Assembly: GCA_905205065.1 (NCBI GenBank)
Contig: CAJLCI010000012.1
Span: 1 to 61,429 of the forward strand
Reading direction: 5' to 3'
DNA from: an uncultured Eubacteriales bacterium
GTDB lineage: Bacteria > Bacillota > Clostridia > Oscillospirales > CAG-272
DNA: 61,429 nt
In this document: piece by piece, positions 1-9,504 of the stretch
Position numbering within the stretch: position 1 is the first letter of the stretch
Layout of the letters: each line of letters starts with the position of its first letter
Position numbers and translations under genes: made by a program
Notes under the pieces: generated by a model
Told to the model about the DNA's origin: nothing
Databases searched by the model: none
Seen by the model: the letters and a program-made list of their open reading frames with translations, nothing else

Positions 1-314
1 AGCGTTTTCAAAAGCTCTCTACCGACTATGAGAAAGAGCAGCATCAGCTTCAAGAGGTAGCGGCTGCTCTCCATAATGAAATCGAAGCAGAGGAACAAAA
101 AAGTGCCAATGTGGAAAGGTTTCTCTCCGTTGTAGAACGGTATACGGAAATTCCTGAATTGACGCCATGTATCTTACATGAGTTTGTCGAGAAGATCGTT
201 GTCCATGCTGCCAGCAATCCAAAGGGTAAGAACCGCACCCAGGAAATTGACATCTACTATAAGGGCATTGGAGCCCTGGAAGTATCCAAAGTCACTTCAT
301 CAAGGCAAGAATGA
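1..314 (+). CDS. Large serine recombinase, C-terminal end only (partial)
   Basis: An open frame enters from the left edge in the frame of position 3 and ends at TGA 312-314. The first residues (RFQKLSTDYEKEQ onward) form a Glu/Lys/Gln-rich helix. They are followed by FLSVVERYTEIPELTP, EFVEKIVVHA and IDIYYKGIG. This pattern is typical of the C-terminal end (DUF4368-like region) of large serine recombinases of clostridial integrative elements. The catalytic resolvase domain lies outside the window. Such enzymes excise and integrate mobile elements through attachment sites, and the gene often sits at the end of its element. The frame upstream of the first GTG (111) is clearly coding, so the gene does not start inside the window. 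Family assignment is from memory of the motif pattern. Confidence 0.8.
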   Translation, partial: RFQKLSTDYEKEQHQLQEVAAALHNEIEAEEQKSANVERFLSVVERYTEIPELTPCILHEFVEKIVVHAASNPKGKNRTQEIDIYYKGIGALEVSKVTSSRQE

Positions 315-355
315 GAAAAACGGCATAGCCGAAGCTATACCGTTTCTCTCTTGCC
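304..355 (+). terminator. Hairpin at the recombinase stop codon
   Basis: A long imperfect inverted repeat has GGCAAGA pairing with TCTTGCC, then GAGAAA..CGG..ATAGC pairing with GCTAT.CCGTTTCTC around a CGAA loop. It overlaps the recombinase stop codon. It lacks a clean U tract, so it may be a weak terminator or a structural element near the end of the mobile element. Confidence 0.5.
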
Positions 356-438
356 CCACGATGTTTTCTTATCGGGAGGCACCTTTATGCTGTACTCTCC
401 TGTAATAATATCCTGCCGCTTAAAATGTTAAAAACAAA

Positions 439-2502
439 TTATTGGTTTTTCCCGGCTTCGGCTATAATTTTCTGTGCAATGGGAGCGGGAGCCTCCTCGT
501 ATTTTAGAAAATAGAATGTGAATGTGCCTTTTCCCTGCGACATCGCGCGCAATGCAATAGTATAATCATTCATTTCGGCCTTGGGTACGTCGGCGGTTAT
601 AATCTGATATCCCTTTTTTCCGTCCCACGCTTCTATTCCGTTTACACGGCCGCGGCGTTTGTTGAGGTCACCCATAACATCTCCGACAATATCTCCGGGA
701 ATATAGACTTTTAATTCCCCTACAGGCTCTAAAATTACCGGATTTGCATTTATAAGCTCTTTGTATGCGAGATTGGCGGCAAGCTTGAAGGACATTTCCG
801 ACGAATCTACATCATGATATGAGCCGTCATAAAGATCTGCAGCAAGCCCGATCATAGGAAAACCAGCAAGAACGCCTTTCTGCATCGATTCTGTAAGACC
901 TTTTTCAACTGCCGGAAAGTAACCTTTCGGAACGCTTCCTCCGACTACCGATTCGGTAAATTTCAGACCGTCCTCCTCGGCAGGGGCGAAGTGAATTTTG
1001 ACATGGCCGTACTGTCCGTGTCCGCCTGATTGTTTTTTATGTTTTCCCTCGGCGTCAATTTTTTTCTTTATTGCCTCTCTGTACGCGATCTTAGGTTCAT
1101 TCATGTCCACCGATACGCCATAGCGAGACTTGAGCTTAGCCGCGATTACATCGAGATGTATATCTCCGAGTCCGTATAACAAAAGCTGTTTTGTTTCCGC
1201 GTCGTTTTCAAAGCGTATGGTATAATCCTCTTCAAGAAGACGGGTGATACCGGAGGCTATTTTGTCTTCATCTCCCTTGGCTTTGGGAACAATGGCACGG
1301 GAGTAAAACGGTTCCGGAAATACAATTTTTTTGTATTCCTTCATGGAATCAGAGGAGGCGAGAGTATCTCCGGTATCAGTCGATGAAAGTTTTGCAATCA
1401 TACCTATATCGCCGCATGCAAGAGAATCAGTTTCAATTTGTTTTTTACCCCGAACGGTATATATTTTCGCCATACGCTCACTGCTTCCGGAACGCAGATT
1501 TTTCAAGGTCATTTGATTGGTCAATGTTCCTGTCATAACTTTGAAAAATGTCATTTTTCCCACGAATGGATCGGCAACCGTTTTGAATACAAAAACAGCG
1601 GTATCCGAGCTGTCTTTGTCTATTTCGATATTGCTTCCGTCGGAAGCCTTCTCGTGTTCCTTTGCGGTACAGCGCGGAAAAGACTCGGCAATTGTATCCA
1701 TTAACGTTTCTACGCCCCACATTTTTGCTGCGGATCCGCACAAAACCGGAACTATGCTTCCGTGAATGATACCCTCATGAATTGCCTCTATAGCTTCGTT
1801 ATACGAAATCGGAGTTCCTGCAAAATATTTTTCCATGAGCTCATCGCTTACGCCTGCGATTGCTTCAAACAGCATATCACGGTATTTGTCAACAATCTCC
1901 ATATATTCTTCCGGGATGTCTCCCTCAGTATGAGCGCCTGTTTTGTCATAAATGTATGTTTTCTTATCAATCAGTTTTATAAAACCGGTTACTTTGTCTC
2001 CCTCTACCATAGGAATCATAAGAGGGCAGACCGAAACTCCGAAAGTGTCGTGTAGCTGTGTAAATACGCGGTTAAAACGGCACTCCGGATCGTCAAACTT
2101 ATTTACAAAAAACGCTTTCGGTATACCCGCATCGGATGCATGGTCCCATGCAAGCTCAGTTCCCGCTTCGATTCCTGCTTTGCCGTCTACAATTATAACC
2201 GCGCTGTCTGCTACGCGCAGCGCCTGCATTACTTCTCCGGAAAAATCGAGATAACCGGGGGTATCGATTACGTTTATTTTCGCATTCTTCCACATAACAG
2301 GAGCAACTGCATCCTGAAGGCTGAATCCGCGTTTTATTTCTTCGGGATCATAATCACATACGGTATTTCCGTCCGATGTTGTGCCGAGACGATCGGTTTC
2401 TTTCGCAATGTAAAGCATTGCTTCGGCAACCGATGTCTTTCCGGAGCCTCCGTGTCCGAGAAAGCAAACATTACGAATTTGTTTTGTGTCTGTTTTTGTC
2501 AT
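439..2502 (-). CDS. EF-G-like translation factor GTPase (EF-G paralogue)
   Basis: A cytoplasmic GTPase of the elongation factor G superfamily, about 687 residues, close to the usual 690. G1 is GHGGSGKTS instead of the AHIDAGKT of canonical EF-G, which places it with the EF-G-like paralogues found beside the true fusA in Firmicutes. G3 is DTPGY and G4 is NKFD. Domain II to V similarity continues to the C terminus (GGSVPKGYFPAVEKG, RRGRVNG). The start at 2502 gives AGAAAGGA a 12-base spacing. An ATG at 2514 directly abuts that Shine-Dalgarno and is less likely. Its role in translocation or ribosome recycling cannot be fixed from sequence. It is monocistronic, with a consensus promoter at 2831-2859 and a leader of about 310 bases. 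Confidence 0.9.
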   Translation of the reverse strand: MTKTDTKQIRNVCFLGHGGSGKTSVAEAMLYIAKETDRLGTTSDGNTVCDYDPEEIKRGFSLQDAVAPVMWKNAKINVIDTPGYLDFSGEVMQALRVADSAVIIVDGKAGIEAGTELAWDHASDAGIPKAFFVNKFDDPECRFNRVFTQLHDTFGVSVCPLMIPMVEGDKVTGFIKLIDKKTYIYDKTGAHTEGDIPEEYMEIVDKYRDMLFEAIAGVSDELMEKYFAGTPISYNEAIEAIHEGIIHGSIVPVLCGSAAKMWGVETLMDTIAESFPRCTAKEHEKASDGSNIEIDKDSSDTAVFVFKTVADPFVGKMTFFKVMTGTLTNQMTLKNLRSGSSERMAKIYTVRGKKQIETDSLACGDIGMIAKLSSTDTGDTLASSDSMKEYKKIVFPEPFYSRAIVPKAKGDEDKIASGITRLLEEDYTIRFENDAETKQLLLYGLGDIHLDVIAAKLKSRYGVSVDMNEPKIAYREAIKKKIDAEGKHKKQSGGHGQYGHVKIHFAPAEEDGLKFTESVVGGSVPKGYFPAVEKGLTESMQKGVLAGFPMIGLAADLYDGSYHDVDSSEMSFKLAANLAYKELINANPVILEPVGELKVYIPGDIVGDVMGDLNKRRGRVNGIEAWDGKKGYQIITADVPKAEMNDYTIALRAMSQGKGTFTFYFLKYEEAPAPIAQKIIAEAGKNQ

Positions 2503-2830
2503 CTTTAGAACCATTCCTTTCTGTCTTCCTGCAAGTCAGTTACTATGCATTCGGCCTGTCCCGTATGCAGCTATGAGCCTGTGGGGACAAAATTTGAAGT
2601 AAAATATAATCTGAAATTAAATGGAAGATATTATTCTTTCATTTTGTTCACTTGTTTTGCGGTTATGCCGTTGTATCTTTTATATTTATTTTTCCAAACT
2701 GTGCGAAAGGTATTTGCTATAAGAGTAAAATCAGTATATTATATGCAGAAGAATTTGTAAGTTATCCTGTTTTCAGAGATTTCCATAAAACACTTTATAT
2801 AAAACTATTTTACAGTACTTACTGCTAAAT

Positions 2831-2859
2831 AGTATACAGTAAAATTGATATTATTTCAA
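2831..2859 (-). promoter_or_regulatory. Sigma-A promoter for the EF-G-like gene
   Basis: On the minus strand TTGAAA and TATACT are separated by exactly 17 bases. It points to the EF-G-like gene and implies an untranslated leader of roughly 310 bases. Confidence 0.6.
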
Positions 2860-2898
2860 TAGTTAATAAAAAAATATTTTTTTCAACGTGTAGAAAAT

Positions 2899-2939
2899 AG
2901 CAGTCCAATATTGTGCAACTTGCACAATATTGGACTGCT
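2899..2939. repeat. 41-base perfect palindrome (20-base arms, 1-base centre)
   Basis: The arm beginning AGCAGTCCAATATTG is mirrored without mismatch around a single C. It lies in the gap between the radical SAM gene end (2992) and the EF-G-like promoter. Neither strand has a convincing U tract after it, so terminator function for the radical SAM operon is possible but not canonical. Confidence 0.75.
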
Positions 2940-2991
2940 ATCATAATTAAATCTACTATTCATTATATTTTATCGGGTAAGTTTATTCTGA

Positions 2992-3951
2992 CTATCCTTT
3001 CCATTTTATTCCCTGCATAGAATTTCGTCTGACAAATTCCTTATCAATTTCATTCATAACTACAAACTTTTTTCTGCTCCAGAGCGGTGCTATCAGATTG
3101 TCCGCAGCTCCGTCGCCTGTTACACGGCCTATAACAATGTCAGGAGGCAGTAGTTCGATCTGCGATACAACGATGTTTGCGTATTCATCGAGTTTCAAGA
3201 CATCGAAGCTTCCGGATTCGTATTCGGACGCCATATGTGTGTGCTTCAATATATGAAGCAGGTGAATTTTTACGCTGTGAGGATGAAGGTCGGAAATTAC
3301 CTTAGCCGTTTTCAGCATCATATCTTCGTTTTCTCCGGGCAGTCCGTTAATTATGTGTATACATACGTTTATTCCGCGGGATACAAGAGCATTATATCCT
3401 GCGAGAAATTCGGCAAAACTGTGGCCGCGGTTGATTTTTGCTGCCGTTTCATCCGATACTGTCTGCAGGCCAAGCTCTACAACGAGATAATTTTTTTGTG
3501 AAATATCCTCGAGCAGATTAACTACAGATTCGGGGAGGCAATCCGCACGTGTTGCAATATGAAGTCCTGCTGCACCCGGTAGTTTAAGAGCCTCGTTATA
3601 TAGTATGCTTAGCTTTTCTGTCGGAGCATACGTATTTGTATAATCCTGAAAATATGGAATACCGATACAATCCGGCCATTTAAGTCTGAGAATATTAAGC
3701 TTTTCATAAAATTGTTCTTCTATCGGTCTTAAATCGCGCTTTGTATGAGCCGGCAAAGCGCAGTATGTGCATCCGCCCCGGCTTATTTTTCCGTCAATAT
3801 TCGGACATGTAAAGCCTGCGTCAATAGGAACCTTAGCGCATTTTTTGCCGAAGAGCTTCCTCATATAATAATCAAACGTATAAAAGCGCCTGTTTGTGTC
3901 TGAGTATGGGAAAGGGTTGTTAAAAGCGGATTTTTTTTCTCTTTCGGTCAT
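2992..3951 (-). CDS. Radical SAM protein, TIGR01212 / YhcC family
   Basis: A 319-residue radical SAM protein of the YhcC/YtqA type. The cluster motif near residues 45-65 has the Cys arrangement CPNIDG..GGCTYC, followed by the central barrel (GIPYFQDYTNTYAP, VVELGLQT, HIINGLPGE). The C-terminal IHLLHILKHTHMASEY is typical of the family. The precise reaction is not established to my knowledge. ATG 3951 has an AAGGA Shine-Dalgarno. It starts 6 bases after the tadA stop, so the two are very likely one operon. Confidence 0.88.
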   Translation of the reverse strand: MTEREKKSAFNNPFPYSDTNRRFYTFDYYMRKLFGKKCAKVPIDAGFTCPNIDGKISRGGCTYCALPAHTKRDLRPIEEQFYEKLNILRLKWPDCIGIPYFQDYTNTYAPTEKLSILYNEALKLPGAAGLHIATRADCLPESVVNLLEDISQKNYLVVELGLQTVSDETAAKINRGHSFAEFLAGYNALVSRGINVCIHIINGLPGENEDMMLKTAKVISDLHPHSVKIHLLHILKHTHMASEYESGSFDVLKLDEYANIVVSQIELLPPDIVIGRVTGDGAADNLIAPLWSRKKFVVMNEIDKEFVRRNSMQGIKWKG

Positions 3952-3957
3952 TTGATA

Positions 3958-4479
3958 TTATCCTTTTTTCTTATTTCTCAGTTCGGAGAAAAAATGCCTA
4001 AGCATTTCAGCGCAGTCATCTTTAAGAACTCCTCCGGTAAGCTTAGGTTTGAATCCAATCGGGTAATTTGTTAGATTAATGATGCTGCCGAAGGCCCCGG
4101 CCGAAGAATCTTTTGCCCCGAATACAACTCGGTCTATATGTGAATTTATGATTGCTCCCGCGCACATCGGACACGGTTCAAGCGTTACATAGAGGGTGCA
4201 TCCGTGAAGCCTCCAGCTTTTTCTTGCCGCACATGCCATACGAATTACTTCCATTTCGGCGTGTAAAAGCGCGCTATTTCCATTCTCGCATCGATTATGG
4301 GCGGAGGCGATAACTGTTCCGTTATAGACAATTATTGCCCCGACAGGAACTTCTCCGCTTTTTTCTGCAGATTTTGCTTCAGAGAGTGCGATTCTCATAA
4401 ATTTTTCATCACATACAGAAGCGGGAACAGTGCTTGATTTTAACGGTTTTCGTCTTATTCTTTCTTCATGTGTTGACAT
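3958..4479 (-). CDS. tadA: tRNA-specific adenosine deaminase TadA
   Basis: Deaminates adenosine 34 to inosine in the tRNA-Arg(ACG) anticodon. At 173 residues it is slightly long because of about 25 extra N-terminal residues before FMRIALSEAK. The zinc and catalytic motifs are present: HAEMEV (His ligand and catalytic Glu) and PCPMCAGAI (two Cys ligands). ATG 4479 follows GGAG by 6 bases, which supports the longer N terminus. First gene of an operon with the downstream radical SAM gene. Confidence 0.93.
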   Translation of the reverse strand: MSTHEERIRRKPLKSSTVPASVCDEKFMRIALSEAKSAEKSGEVPVGAIIVYNGTVIASAHNRCENGNSALLHAEMEVIRMACAARKSWRLHGCTLYVTLEPCPMCAGAIINSHIDRVVFGAKDSSAGAFGSIINLTNYPIGFKPKLTGGVLKDDCAEMLRHFFSELRNKKKG

Positions 4480-5053
4480 ATTAATCTCCGTTCTGCCGCT
4501 AAAGCGTCAGCACAAATAGAGATTAAAGTGTGCTGACAGGGGGCAATTTTTAGTGTTTTGGCTATATAGTGCTATCGAAGAGAAGATACACTATAACTGA
4601 CGATAGAAGGAGTCATAGACTTTGCTGATAGAGTATTTTAATCAGTGTCAGAATTATATTGTCAAGCAAAATTAGTATAACCGTAATCACTTATGCTGAG
4701 ATTTGTTTAAACATCTGTTAAACTGTGTGGTGATTTGGTCACATTCTTTTTTCCCGCATTCTTTTCACAATAGGGGAAAGTATTTGAAAGCGGTCTGTCA
4801 TTTTTGCCGCGGTACAGATGTAGATGTTTGCAAAATTATTTTGAAAAACAATTATTTTCATCGTCGATGGTGTTCAGCCGAGCTGCCAGAAGAAACGCTT
4901 TTCCGCCTGCAAATAAATTCAGCCTTGTATTGCTTTGATGGTTGATTTTACGCAGACAAATGCTTTGATTTGTGCATGGGCATGAAACTTACGTAATATC
5001 GGATACCAATGCAAGTAAATTTGTACTAGAAGAAGCGAGAAAAATTATAACTT
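4480..5053. other. Noncoding gap upstream of tadA
   Basis: No supported gene. A few short inverted repeats are visible, such as CAGCACA/TGTGCTG near 4510-4540 and TATAGTG/CACTATA near 4565-4595. They lie upstream of the divergent side of tadA. I see no known riboswitch or RNA gene. Confidence 0.5.
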
Positions 5054-5746
5054 TTATATCATTAACGTTATAATAGTTATACAATTATAAGTGAAATGAA
5101 CAATAACAGGATATTTTAATGTGCCTGTGTAATTAAAAAGAATGCTTAAAACCACCGCCGATAAGAATGCAAAAAGCGCATGGTAAATACCGCCTGTGTG
5201 TGCGGAACAGAACAGAAGAGAAGAAAAAAGAAGAGCAAGTGTATAAGGCATCTTGCATACCGAACATAGAGCTCCGGGTAATTTTTCACGGAAATAATAT
5301 TCCTCAAAAAACGCGGGAATTAAGGCGTTGCGCAGAAAAACAAACGGAAGTAATAAATAAATTTGTTTAACATTGGAAATAGATATCGGCAGTATTTTTG
5401 TTTTTTGTATTGAATTGGCGTTAAAAAGTTTTTTAAATAAAAGGGATATAATTATCATTAAAAATAGAGAAAGTAATGATAATAATATTTTTCTTCCCAC
5501 ATTGACTTTGGGTTTCGGCATTTCTTTTTTCTGCTGTGTGGTGTATTTTTTTGAAATATAATCAAGAAATTTGACAGATATTAAATATCCGACAATGATA
5601 ACAAGACAGTAAATAATTGTTTTTAATATATATTCTCGGGTTGACAGGGATTCAGATACTTGTCCGGCTTTACCTGCGAAAACCAGAAAAAGCAGCAGTA
5701 TGATATAGGATATAATTATTGTACAGAAGCTGCCGGACCTTTTCAT
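5054..5746 (-). CDS. CPBP family intramembrane metalloprotease
   Basis: A polytopic membrane protein of about 230 residues with six or more hydrophobic segments. The Abi/CPBP (CAAX protease-like) motifs are present near the C terminus: EEYYFR (EExxxR), FCSAH (FxxxH) and HFTYN (HxxxN). In bacteria such proteins act in bacteriocin self-immunity, protein maturation or membrane stress, and substrates are mostly unknown. ATG 5746 follows GAAAGG. A TTG at 5800 gives a longer frame with no good Shine-Dalgarno. It is divergent from the M23 gene, and a dispersed repeat copy (5803-5940) lies in between. Confidence 0.82.
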   Translation of the reverse strand: MKRSGSFCTIIISYIILLLFLVFAGKAGQVSESLSTREYILKTIIYCLVIIVGYLISVKFLDYISKKYTTQQKKEMPKPKVNVGRKILLSLLSLFLMIIISLLFKKLFNANSIQKTKILPISISNVKQIYLLLPFVFLRNALIPAFFEEYYFREKLPGALCSVCKMPYTLALLFSSLLFCSAHTGGIYHALFAFLSAVVLSILFNYTGTLKYPVIVHFTYNCITIITLMI

Positions 5747-5802
5747 TTTACAACCAAACCTTTCGTTTATATTCTGACCTTTCAAAAATAAAATCTGCAA
5801 TG

Positions 5803-5940
5803 TATAACTAAAAGCGAGATTTCTACTATGTAAGATGTCTCCTGTAACGGCGGTCTGCTCATTGTCGGCGTTTACTCACTTTTTCCGGAGGGGTGCATCT
5901 TCCGCCGGAACATCTTATGACGAAGCTATGTGCTTTATTA
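5803..5940 (+). repeat. BOX-like modular repeat, copy A
   Basis: The 5' box TATAACTAAAAGCGAGAT is followed by a short middle part, then GTCGGCG, CTCACTTTTTCCGG, a stem TTCCGG/CCGGAA, and CTTATGACGAAGC. The final hairpin is AAGC/GCTT. It lies between the divergent CPBP and M23 genes. Six relatives occur at 12655, 23921, 26805, 30478, 46227 and 55830. Confidence 0.7.
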
Positions 5941-6058
5941 AAAGTTTGACACGCGGTATTCCTATAGGACACTGACTTTATTTTATCAATTCTTTATTTC
6001 GTGGCAGTTATAACCTGCGCAACCAATTATCTGTTACTTATTTTTTTAATTATTTGTA

Positions 6059-6087
6059 TTGAAAAAGATTAAGATAGAGGTTATAAT
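6059..6087 (+). promoter_or_regulatory. Sigma-A promoter for the G5/M23 gene
   Basis: TTGAAA and TATAAT separated by 17 bases, about 35 bases upstream of the start codon at 6123. Confidence 0.7.
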
Positions 6088-6122
6088 AAAATAGTTATAT
6101 TAATTTACCGGAGAATTTATAA

Positions 6123-7751
6123 ATGAAATTTAAACACAGCAAAAAATACATAAAGAAAAGAAAAAGACGATTATTTATAACATGCGTCCTTCTTTTTGTT
6201 TTACTTTCAGCTGTTTGTATATCCGGATTTTTTATAATAAGCCCAGACACGGTTACGACAGTTTTATTGGACGGAAAGGAAATCGGGATTATAGATGATT
6301 CGGAAATAACTGCACTGACAGACAGCATCAATGAGATATATTCGTCTTTGAATAAAAATTTCAGCGAAAATTTAATCATACCGTTTGATTTTGAATTTTC
6401 CGAAAAAACAGTAATCGGAAATGATAAGAAAAGATTGGAGAAAATTACTGCGGAGGATAGTGAGAATTTAGTTGTAGAATACGACGACAGGATTGATTTT
6501 TCGTACTCTGTTACGCTGAACGGCGAAGTGGTGGCGGATGTCGGCGATGTCAGCTCTGCAGAAAGCGCGCTGTTTAAAGCGGAGAATGAATTAAAAGAGA
6601 TTATCTCGGAAGCCGGTTCGGAAATAGCTGATATAAGAAGCGCTAATGAAATTGGTTTTACACGTCGAATTGCTCCGTGTGAAAAAATTATTGACGGTGA
6701 ATTATTTTATAATTTGCTTTGCGGAGAAACCGGAATAAATCATACTCATCCGGCGGCGTCGCAAATTGCCGAAACTCAAAGCGCCGCGCGGACATATAAG
6801 GAGGAAGCGAACATATACTATACAGAAGTTCTCGAAGCTGTAGAGGATACTTCGGAAAATGAAGAAATTCAGATAATTCCTTATGAGGCTGCAGAGTGCT
6901 TGGCAGCTGAAGAGGAGGCTGAGGTTGAGAGTACAGATGAAAACGGAGAAGAGACTGCAGGGGCCGGCAGCGATGATGCAGCTTTGGATTACAGTATTTC
7001 GGATGAATGTATGTATTCGGAAACGGCATCTGTAACGGGAAATTATTATGAAAATTCAAGTATTGCGTCATTGCTGAGGTTTACCGTTGTTTACTATGAA
7101 ACTGTATATGAAAGCATAGAAAATGAAGTTATATATGAGGAGACTGACGAAAGGTATGACGGATATACGTTTGAGGTGCAGAAAGGTTCATACGGAATTC
7201 GCATTACGGAATACTCCGTTGAACTTACAGGCAATGAGGAGGTTCGCACTGAATTGTCGTCCGAGGAGATTATATCGCCTCAGACTGCAGTCATAATGGT
7301 GGGAACACGTGAATATGACGAACCCGGAACGGTAACAGGCGAAATGATTTGGCCTATTGAAACGGAAGGTATGCTCGTCTCTTCACTGTTCGGCGATGTT
7401 CGGGGTGAATATGATGAAAACACCGGTTCTCATTTAGGAATAGATTTGCAGGGATACAGCGGTGATCCGGTATGGGCTTCGGACGGCGGTACCGTAACAT
7501 ATGTAGGTTATTTTAAAACTTACGGAAACCTGATAATTATTGATCACGGGAACAATCTGTATACATATTATGCTCATCTGTCAGATTATGCGGTTAAGGA
7601 AGGAGAAGCGGTAAGCCGGGGACAGGTTATAGGTTATGTAGGAGCTACCGGTACAGTTACAAACTATCATCTTCATTTTGAAATACGCAAAGGAGACATA
7701 TCTGTCGATCCGTTGGTTTATCTTCCCGATATTGTACTTCACTTCTGGTAA
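6123..7751 (+). CDS. Membrane-anchored M23 (LytM) peptidase with G5 domain
   Basis: A 542-residue cell-envelope protein. It has a basic N terminus (KKYIKKRKRR), one membrane segment at about residues 15-38, and a long acidic extracellular middle. A G5-type domain follows at about residues 345-400 (YDGYTFEVQKG through EEIISPQTAVIMVGT). The C-terminal M23 domain has zinc and catalytic motifs HLGID, YYAHL and HLHFE, all intact. It should cleave peptide cross-bridges of peptidoglycan. The start follows GGAG, with a consensus promoter upstream. It converges with the YifB gene, 12 bases apart. Confidence 0.9.
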   Translation: MKFKHSKKYIKKRKRRLFITCVLLFVLLSAVCISGFFIISPDTVTTVLLDGKEIGIIDDSEITALTDSINEIYSSLNKNFSENLIIPFDFEFSEKTVIGNDKKRLEKITAEDSENLVVEYDDRIDFSYSVTLNGEVVADVGDVSSAESALFKAENELKEIISEAGSEIADIRSANEIGFTRRIAPCEKIIDGELFYNLLCGETGINHTHPAASQIAETQSAARTYKEEANIYYTEVLEAVEDTSENEEIQIIPYEAAECLAAEEEAEVESTDENGEETAGAGSDDAALDYSISDECMYSETASVTGNYYENSSIASLLRFTVVYYETVYESIENEVIYEETDERYDGYTFEVQKGSYGIRITEYSVELTGNEEVRTELSSEEIISPQTAVIMVGTREYDEPGTVTGEMIWPIETEGMLVSSLFGDVRGEYDENTGSHLGIDLQGYSGDPVWASDGGTVTYVGYFKTYGNLIIIDHGNNLYTYYAHLSDYAVKEGEAVSRGQVIGYVGATGTVTNYHLHFEIRKGDISVDPLVYLPDIVLHFW

Positions 7752-7763
7752 ACGTTTTGCATA

Positions 7764-9332
7764 TTACCAATAAGGTCTGTCCAGAGTCCGAAAATGTATT
7801 GCCTCGGCGATATGTTCTTTCTCGATGATTGTGCATTCAGACATATCTGCAATTGTTCTTGCAACACGGAGTATTCGGTCATGCCCCCGTCCGGATAGCT
7901 GTAATTTTTCATAGGCGGCTTCTAACAGTGTATCTGCTTCAGGCGACATTTTGCAATACCTGCGGATTTGTGCCGGAGTCATATCTGCATTTTTAAAGAG
8001 AGGATACGCTTTGTCTGAATCGCTGTATTTTCGGTCTGTTTCTTCACATCTGCGTTTCATAAAATTTCTTGCGGCGACGACTCTTTTTCTGATATCTGCG
8101 GAGCTTTCGGACGGAACGGCGGAACTTATTTCTTTATAGTTTATTACGGGAACTTCTATTTGTATATCAATTCTGTCGAGGAGCGGACCGCTTATTCTCG
8201 AAAGATATTTTTTGCGTTCAGTATCACTGCAGGTACATTGCTTTCTATGTGATCCATAGTATCCGCATTTGCAGGGATTCATTGCGCATACGAGCATAAA
8301 TCGTGACGGAAAAACATATCTTCCGCTTGCACGGGATATCGTTATATTTCCGTCTTCAAGCGGCTGACGGAGAGTTTCCGTAACATTTTTGTTGAACTCC
8401 GGAAGCTCGTCCAGAAAAAGAACTCCGTTATGCGAGAGAGAAATTTCACCCGGTTTAGGGAATGCACCTCCTCCGGCAAGCGAAACAGAAGACATTGTAT
8501 GATGAGGAGAGCGAAACGGCCTTTGTTTTATAATTCCGCTGTCTGAAGAAAGAAGTCCGGCGACAGAATAAATTTTTGTTGTTTCAAGAGCTTCTTCAAA
8601 TGTCATATCCGGCAAAATGGTAGAAATTCGTTTTGCGAGCATGCTTTTTCCACTGCCCGGAGGTCCTATTAATAAGATGTTGTGCCCTCCGGAAACAGCT
8701 ACTTCAATCGCTCTCTTGGCAAATTCTTGTCCTAAAACATCTGAAAAGTCTAATATTCCGGTATTTTCGCAGTCAATGTCTCCGTTAAATGTTTTTCTCT
8801 CTGCGGGAGGTATTTGTGTACCTCCGCGAAGATGCTCGACAAGTTTTTTCAAGTTTTCCGCAGGATATACTGTAATTCCATCGACGACGCTTGCCTCCGC
8901 TGTATTTTCACTCGGAACATAGATGTCCGTAATACCTGCGTCACGCGCTGCAATTACTCGCGGAAGCACTCCTCTTACAGGGCGGAATTCTCCTCCGAGA
9001 GACAACTCTCCAAGAAAAAGACTTTTTTCGTTAAATCCGTTTTCGGGAATAAATCCGGAAGCCTGCAAAAGCGCAACGCATATCGGCATATCATAACCAG
9101 AACCTTCTTTTTTTCTGTCTGCGGGAGCCATATTAATTATTACTTCGCCGTCGGGAAAATCATATCCGTTGCAGCGTATCGCACTTCGTATTCTGTCTTT
9201 GGATTCTTTAACGGCTGTATCCGGAAGGCCGACGATCTCAAACAGGGGCATTCTTTTCACCGTACTGCATTCTATTGTTATAATTGTACCGTCGATGCCG
9301 GATATTCCGGCCGTGAATAATTTAGTAAACAT
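7764..9332 (-). CDS. YifB/ComM family Mg-chelatase-like AAA ATPase
   Basis: About 522 residues with the full family layout: an N-terminal S5/Lon-like domain (FTAGISGIDG, VGLPDTAVKESKDR), then AAA+ with Walker A GPPGSGKSML and Walker B VLFLDELPEF. A Cys-rich insert (CAMNPCKCGYYG) and a C-terminal helical Mg-chelatase subdomain follow. The proteobacterial relative ComM promotes branch migration in natural transformation. The role in Firmicutes is less clear. I place the start at ATG 9332 because AAGGA lies 7 bases upstream. The frame stays open to 9377 without a ribosome binding site. Confidence 0.92.
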   Translation of the reverse strand: MFTKLFTAGISGIDGTIITIECSTVKRMPLFEIVGLPDTAVKESKDRIRSAIRCNGYDFPDGEVIINMAPADRKKEGSGYDMPICVALLQASGFIPENGFNEKSLFLGELSLGGEFRPVRGVLPRVIAARDAGITDIYVPSENTAEASVVDGITVYPAENLKKLVEHLRGGTQIPPAERKTFNGDIDCENTGILDFSDVLGQEFAKRAIEVAVSGGHNILLIGPPGSGKSMLAKRISTILPDMTFEEALETTKIYSVAGLLSSDSGIIKQRPFRSPHHTMSSVSLAGGGAFPKPGEISLSHNGVLFLDELPEFNKNVTETLRQPLEDGNITISRASGRYVFPSRFMLVCAMNPCKCGYYGSHRKQCTCSDTERKKYLSRISGPLLDRIDIQIEVPVINYKEISSAVPSESSADIRKRVVAARNFMKRRCEETDRKYSDSDKAYPLFKNADMTPAQIRRYCKMSPEADTLLEAAYEKLQLSGRGHDRILRVARTIADMSECTIIEKEHIAEAIHFRTLDRPYW

Positions 9333-9446
9333 TTTAGCTTCCTTATAGTTAATTAACGTAGCTTGCCGAAGTATCAATAAGAATTGGGTGCTTGTTTTCG
9401 GCTATAACTTATTATATACTAAAAATGTATATTTTTCAACTGCAAA

Positions 9447-9469
9447 TAAAAAAGCAGATACCGATCTGC
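9447..9469 (-). terminator. Intrinsic terminator of the three-gene unknown operon
   Basis: On the minus strand GCAGAT/ATCTGC closes a 4-base loop and is followed directly by a run of six T. It lies just downstream of the gene ending at 9505. Confidence 0.75.
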
Positions 9470-9504
9470 AGAAGAACTGCAGATACGGTTCTGCCTGGGC
9501 CTGT

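Noticed and set aside
4480..5053. SRP RNA gene, often near tadA in Firmicutes
   Set aside because: The conserved GGAAGCAGC region is absent.
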